Source: M3007 sp046155725 (lineage in GTDB: Bacteria; Bacteroidota; Bacteroidia; Chitinophagales; Saprospiraceae). From it: a stretch of DNA of 16,362 bases. This document shows, one piece after another, positions 14,017 to 16,362 of this stretch (positions are counted from its first letter, which is position 1; each line of letters begins with the position of its first letter). Location of the stretch: the NCBI GenBank assembly GCA_046155725.1, contig JBJXFT010000078.1:1-16362 (forward strand), in the 5' to 3' direction. The translations under genes were made by a program, and so were the position numbers. Below the pieces are notes generated by a model that saw nothing but the letters and a program-made list of their open reading frames with translations, was not told the DNA's origin and made no database searches.

Positions 14017-14037
14017 AATTATCAAATTATCAAATTC
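14017..14037 (+). repeat. AATTATCA short repeat before the ABA4-like gene
   Basis: Two copies of AATTATCA and a partial third (AATTC) end 5 nt before the ATG at 14043. It is short, but it follows the same pattern as the other tandem words placed at gene borders here. Confidence 0.5.
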
Positions 14038-14042
14038 AAAAA

Positions 14043-14471
14043 ATGACCGCCGACTCCTTCTACTGGTACGCCAGCATCCTGATCTTCCTGCCTTGGCTCC
14101 TCCTCATCGCGGCGCCCAACTGGCGGTACACCGAGCCAATTGCTTTTGGCGCAGCCATCGTGTTGCTGCTCGCGGCAGCGGTTTTCACCTTCCAATTCCT
14201 CAGCAGCCCAGACGAAGGCGGAAGCCTGCGCTCCCTCGAAGGCTTCAAAAACCTCTTCCGAAGCAAAGAAATGCTGCTCACCGGCTGGCTCAATTATTTG
14301 TCCTTTTGCCTGCTCGTCGGCACCTGGCAGACCCACGATGCGCGGCAGTTGAGGATCGGCCACCTCTTCGTCGTGCCCAGCCTTTTGCTCACCATGATCA
14401 CCGGCCCGGCAGGGCTTTTGCTCTACCTCGTGCTGCGTTTTTTCAAAACCAAAAAGTGGGATCTGCGATAA
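14043..14471 (+). CDS. ABA4-like (DUF4281) integral membrane protein
   Basis: This 142-residue protein has four probable membrane helices: ~6-24, ~32-53, ~78-95 and ~106-133. The segment TGWLNYLSFCLLVGTW, followed by an Asp-containing loop and then LLLTMITGPAGLLLYLVLR, matches the conserved half of ABA4-like proteins. In plants ABA4 is linked to neoxanthin synthesis. Bacterial members have no settled role, so a carotenoid function is not claimed. The ATG follows an AT-rich repeat and a MITE-like element, and no consensus promoter was found. The gene stands alone. Confidence 0.8.
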   Translation: MTADSFYWYASILIFLPWLLLIAAPNWRYTEPIAFGAAIVLLLAAAVFTFQFLSSPDEGGSLRSLEGFKNLFRSKEMLLTGWLNYLSFCLLVGTWQTHDARQLRIGHLFVVPSLLLTMITGPAGLLLYLVLRFFKTKKWDLR

Positions 14472-14541
14472 GGAACGGATTCAAAATAAAGTACGAAGTG
14501 TCAGGCTGGGCGAAGTGCAGCGCACGCCACGGAACACGTTC

Positions 14542-14790
14542 ATTCGGTTTGTCATTCTGTCGGAAACCGTCCGCGCTACGGAACACGTCGCAGAACACGC
14601 CACGGTGTCCTCTTATTCGGTTTGTCATTCCCGATGAACCGGGGCAGGCTTTGTCGAGAACCGTCCGCGCCAAGTGCGCGTACACCACGAGGCAGCCCTT
14701 TTTGAGCGCACAGTTTCCTACGGAAGGACAACCGAGCGCGGGTGTTCCGTCGCGTGTTCTGTGACGCGCACAGTTTCCGGCAAAATGACA
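14542..14790. repeat. Degenerate repeat family, two direct copies and one inverted
   Basis: ATTCGGTTTGTCATTC occurs exactly at 14542-14557 and 14615-14630. AACCGTCCGCGC occurs at 14565-14576 and 14659-14670. GCGCACAGTTTCC occurs at 14706-14718 and 14766-14778. The reverse complement of 14736-14790 aligns along most of its length with 14551-14605. Confidence 0.7.
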
Positions 14791-14916
14791 CCGATATGAA
14801 AATATGTACCCACCATCGAAAATCAAATCCTTACCCCCTTGCCGTTTTCAAAAATCACCCCAAGAAAAAAACTGCGAAACGCAGCGCAATATGCTGGGGC
14901 GAACCATCAACCGTGC

Positions 14917-14924
14917 TACATTTG
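14917..14924 (+). promoter_or_regulatory. -7 promoter element of the LytTR gene
   Basis: TACATTTG matches TAnnTTTG exactly, 47 nt before the ATG at 14972. The -33 position shows no TTG, so strength is uncertain. Confidence 0.45.
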
Positions 14925-14971
14925 CTCTTCCCCTTGACCCAATCGCCCCTCGAAAAAAAAATGATTCAGGT

Positions 14972-15379
14972 ATGCTACCAATCATGGAAAGTTGTGACAT
15001 CTTTGCACCCAAAATATGCTTCCAACTGACGGGTGCACAATTTGTGCTTTTAGACTCAAAAGAGATTCTTTCCGTGGAAGCAGATGGACAAGTGTGCTAC
15101 ATTTCGCTGCTCGATGGCAACCGCTTGACAGTAGCCCGACACCTCGGATACTACAAGAACAGCCTGATGCAGCGATACCGGTTTGTGGAAGTTTCAAAAT
15201 CCGTTTTGGTCAACGCACACCATATATATAGGTACAGCCACCGAGAGCAGTTGCTGACCTTGACCACAGGAAAAACATTCAGCCCTTCCAAATCCAAGTC
15301 CATTGCCCTGAACCAGCTCTTTCAGAAATACCATTTGAGCCAAATAACCACGACAGAAACAGACTCCCAAGAAGCCTGA
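14972..15379 (+). CDS. Stand-alone LytTR-type DNA-binding protein
   Basis: This 135-residue protein is almost entirely a LytTR domain (~28-118). The recognisable core is ILSVEADGQVCYISLLDGNR, then HLGYYKNSLMQRYRFVEVSK, then SVLVNAHHIYRY. This follows the family pattern in which the rFvrvhkSylVN segment precedes the DNA-contacting strands. There is no receiver domain or membrane segment, unlike most LytTR response regulators, so how it is switched is unknown. The ATG at 14972 (MLPIMESCDIF) is preferred; the ATG at 14984 is an equal alternative. A longer upstream frame is low-complexity and begins before the promoter element. It lies upstream of a secreted-protein gene on the same strand, which it may regulate (inference). 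Confidence 0.85.
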   Translation: MLPIMESCDIFAPKICFQLTGAQFVLLDSKEILSVEADGQVCYISLLDGNRLTVARHLGYYKNSLMQRYRFVEVSKSVLVNAHHIYRYSHREQLLTLTTGKTFSPSKSKSIALNQLFQKYHLSQITTTETDSQEA

Positions 15380-15424
15380 AAACACAATTTGTAGCAAAAA
15401 ATACAACTTGTTTGTCATTTTCGC

Positions 15425-15432
15425 TACGTTTG
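15425..15432 (+). promoter_or_regulatory. -7 promoter element upstream of the long leader
   Basis: TACGTTTG is an exact TAnnTTTG match, with TTG-containing sequence at 15408-15414 upstream, though the spacing is shorter than usual. If it serves the downstream secreted-protein gene, the leader is about 525 nt. Confidence 0.4.
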
Positions 15433-15704
15433 CCAATTCCCCAAGTTGGTTATGTCAACCAGCCATTTGATTACCTTTAGTGAGCCATGTATGGGCTATG
15501 CTCTACTTTGGCCATGTTTTTGACCTTAATCCGATTGGGTTTTTCTTTTTAATCCCCCTGTTTAATCTCTTTTAATAGACTAGGACTCCGCTTGTGAAAA
15601 GTTTTTACCTTCTTTGCAAATCCGTTTGCAAAAACTCTAATTTTTTGCCTGTTCAGGTGCTTTTGGGTTGCGCAGCAATATGCCTGTGCCGCCCTGTTGC
15701 ATTT

Positions 15705-15735
15705 AAGGTGCGTTCGCAACCGAACCGCACCTTTT
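15705..15735 (+). terminator. Imperfect hairpin with T-run in the leader (attenuator or terminator candidate)
   Basis: AAGGTGCG-TTCG pairs with CGAA-C-CGCACCTT (one bulged C) around a 4-nt loop and is followed by TT plus CCC. The T-run is short, so termination would be weak. A structured leader element is the alternative. Confidence 0.35.
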
Positions 15736-15961
15736 CCCATATCCCCTTCATTTCTTCCGTTTGGATGCGCAGAAAGGTGTTCCCTTTCCAATCGCTCCGA
15801 CATACCCTGTTTTGGATTCCTCAACCCAGAGGGATGCCAACAGGGCCGTTCCCTTGAGCAAAGGTTTCCGCATCATAGGCTACTTCCCCCCGCCTAAATG
15901 CTTTGAAACCCTTCTTTTTTGACATTATCTTTTCCATTTTTTCATAATTTCTTATTTTCTC

Positions 15962-16362
15962 ATGAGAAAGTTGTTTTACAATCCAAAGAATTATGTTGGA
16001 GATGTCGGCACTTGTACAAGTGTTCCATCTCCCAATTGGTTCTCCTTTACAAACTCGCCTTTAGCGAAGGTGGCGACCACCCTGCTCTGTAGCATGGCCT
16101 TGATGGCCCTGCCCGTCACGAGCTGGACGCAAACCATCAACACCGTTACCTTTTCACCAAACCTCCCACTTGCGGAAGGATGTAACGTACCCTCCGACAT
16201 CACGAACATCACCATGGTGCCCCTCGTTGCGGGCAACGGCGTGGAGTATCGTTTTGCCTTGGACGTGACGCCACCCGTGGTGGCCGTGCTGCCGGCGCAA
16301 ACGCCCGCACCGGCGGTGTTCAACACCTTAGTTGGTGCGCCTATCAACTTCATCCAAGCGGG
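15962..16362 (+). CDS. N-terminal part of a secreted/surface protein (runs off the window)
   Basis: The frame is open from the ATG at 15962 to the window end (133 codons) with no stop. The N-terminus is long: about 35 residues (MRKLFYNPKNYVGDVG onward) come before the hydrophobic core VATTLLCSMALMALPVTSW, after which the mature region starts near TQTINTV. It reads as an exported protein with a beta-rich, Pro/Thr/Val-rich start (LDVTPPVVAVLPAQTPAPAV). No named domain is visible in this part. A large adhesin or T9SS cargo is likely in such genomes but cannot be shown here. The start is the first ATG after an in-frame stop at 15920. It lies downstream of the LytTR gene and a 582-nt leader. Confidence 0.75.
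   Translation, partial: MRKLFYNPKNYVGDVGTCTSVPSPNWFSFTNSPLAKVATTLLCSMALMALPVTSWTQTINTVTFSPNLPLAEGCNVPSDITNITMVPLVAGNGVEYRFALDVTPPVVAVLPAQTPAPAVFNTLVGAPINFIQA

Larger units (their letters stand above)
14472..14971. other. 500-nt intergenic region with degenerate direct and inverted repeats
   Basis: No convincing gene is present. Positions 14549-14605 and (inverted) 14736-14790 are imperfect copies of one ~55-nt unit containing GTCATT, CGGAAAC and GGAACAC words. A third partial copy lies at ~14615-14690. The rest, 14791-14916, is AT-richer and shows nothing recognisable before the LytTR promoter element. Confidence 0.6.
15380..15961 (+). other. 582-nt AT-richer leader region before the secreted-protein gene
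   Basis: No gene with recognisable features is present. The region starts with a TACGTTTG promoter element (15425-15432), contains a T-rich tract near 15540-15565, and has an imperfect hairpin at 15705-15733 followed by four T residues. Open frames on both strands lack conserved motifs. It is best read as a long 5' leader or as an unidentified regulatory or RNA region. Confidence 0.5.

Noticed and set aside
15575..15600. Possible second MITE end (ATAGACTAGG with CTTGTGAAAAG)
   Set aside because: It resembles the ends at 13850-13866 only with a multi-base insertion, and no matching opposite end was found.
15549..15824. 91-codon minus-strand open frame in the leader region (RLEREHLSAHPNGRNEGD)
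   Set aside because: No recognisable motif, no promoter element and poor codon pattern. Part of it crosses the hairpin at 15705-15733. Conservation would be needed to revive it.

Overview
The window comes from a Bacteroidota chromosome, most likely a Saprospiria- or Chitinophagia-type environmental bacterium (inference). The evidence is as follows. Two large secreted proteins carry the two known type IX secretion (T9SS) sorting domains, type A and type B. Most genes lack a Shine-Dalgarno sequence. Many start codons are preceded by the Bacteroidota -7 promoter element TAnnTTTG. Coding DNA is moderately GC-rich. The genes are mostly unrelated single-gene units, and the spaces between them are rich in palindromes and short tandem repeats.

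Layout: (1) 1-48, tail of an unknown gene. (2) 83-711 (-), a VapBC-like antitoxin/PIN-toxin pair. (3) 802-2700 (-), a secreted protein with a T9SS type B C-terminal domain. (4) 2882-4117 (+), a Glu/Leu/Phe/Val-type amino-acid dehydrogenase. (5) 4254-5681 (+), an OmpA-family outer-membrane protein ending in a strong terminator. (6) 5866-6729 (+), a DUF3108 protein. (7) 6822-7151 (+), an N-terminally truncated Uma2 nuclease gene. (8) 7165-7704 (-), a GNAT acetyltransferase. (9) 7743-10262 (-), a sortilin/BNR-repeat secreted protein with a T9SS type A tail. (10) 10513-11805 (-), a 2-oxo-acid dehydrogenase E2 subunit. (11) 11806-12946, a gene-poor 1.1 kb stretch of palindromes around a small element with terminal inverted repeats and a decayed reading frame. 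(12) 12947-13810 (+), nadC. (13) a MITE-like element and a small ABA4-like membrane protein gene. (14) 14472-14971, degenerate repeats. (15) 14972-15379 (+), a LytTR DNA-binding protein. (16) 15380-15961, a long AT-richer leader, then the start of a secreted protein that runs off the window.

No complete new multi-gene system is visible. The least explained signal is the repeat architecture at gene borders. nadC is preceded by 13 in-register heptanucleotide repeats ending 5 nt before its ATG, and a second tandem repeat overlaps its stop codon. A third repeat word (GGCAGTA-like) occurs inside two unrelated genes, where it encodes a signal-peptide core in one and the flexible E2 linker in the other. 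A perfect 21-bp hairpin serves as the E2 terminator, and its U-tract is also the -7 element of the next gene. The LytTR gene beside a long leader and a secreted-protein gene is a plausible regulator/target pair.
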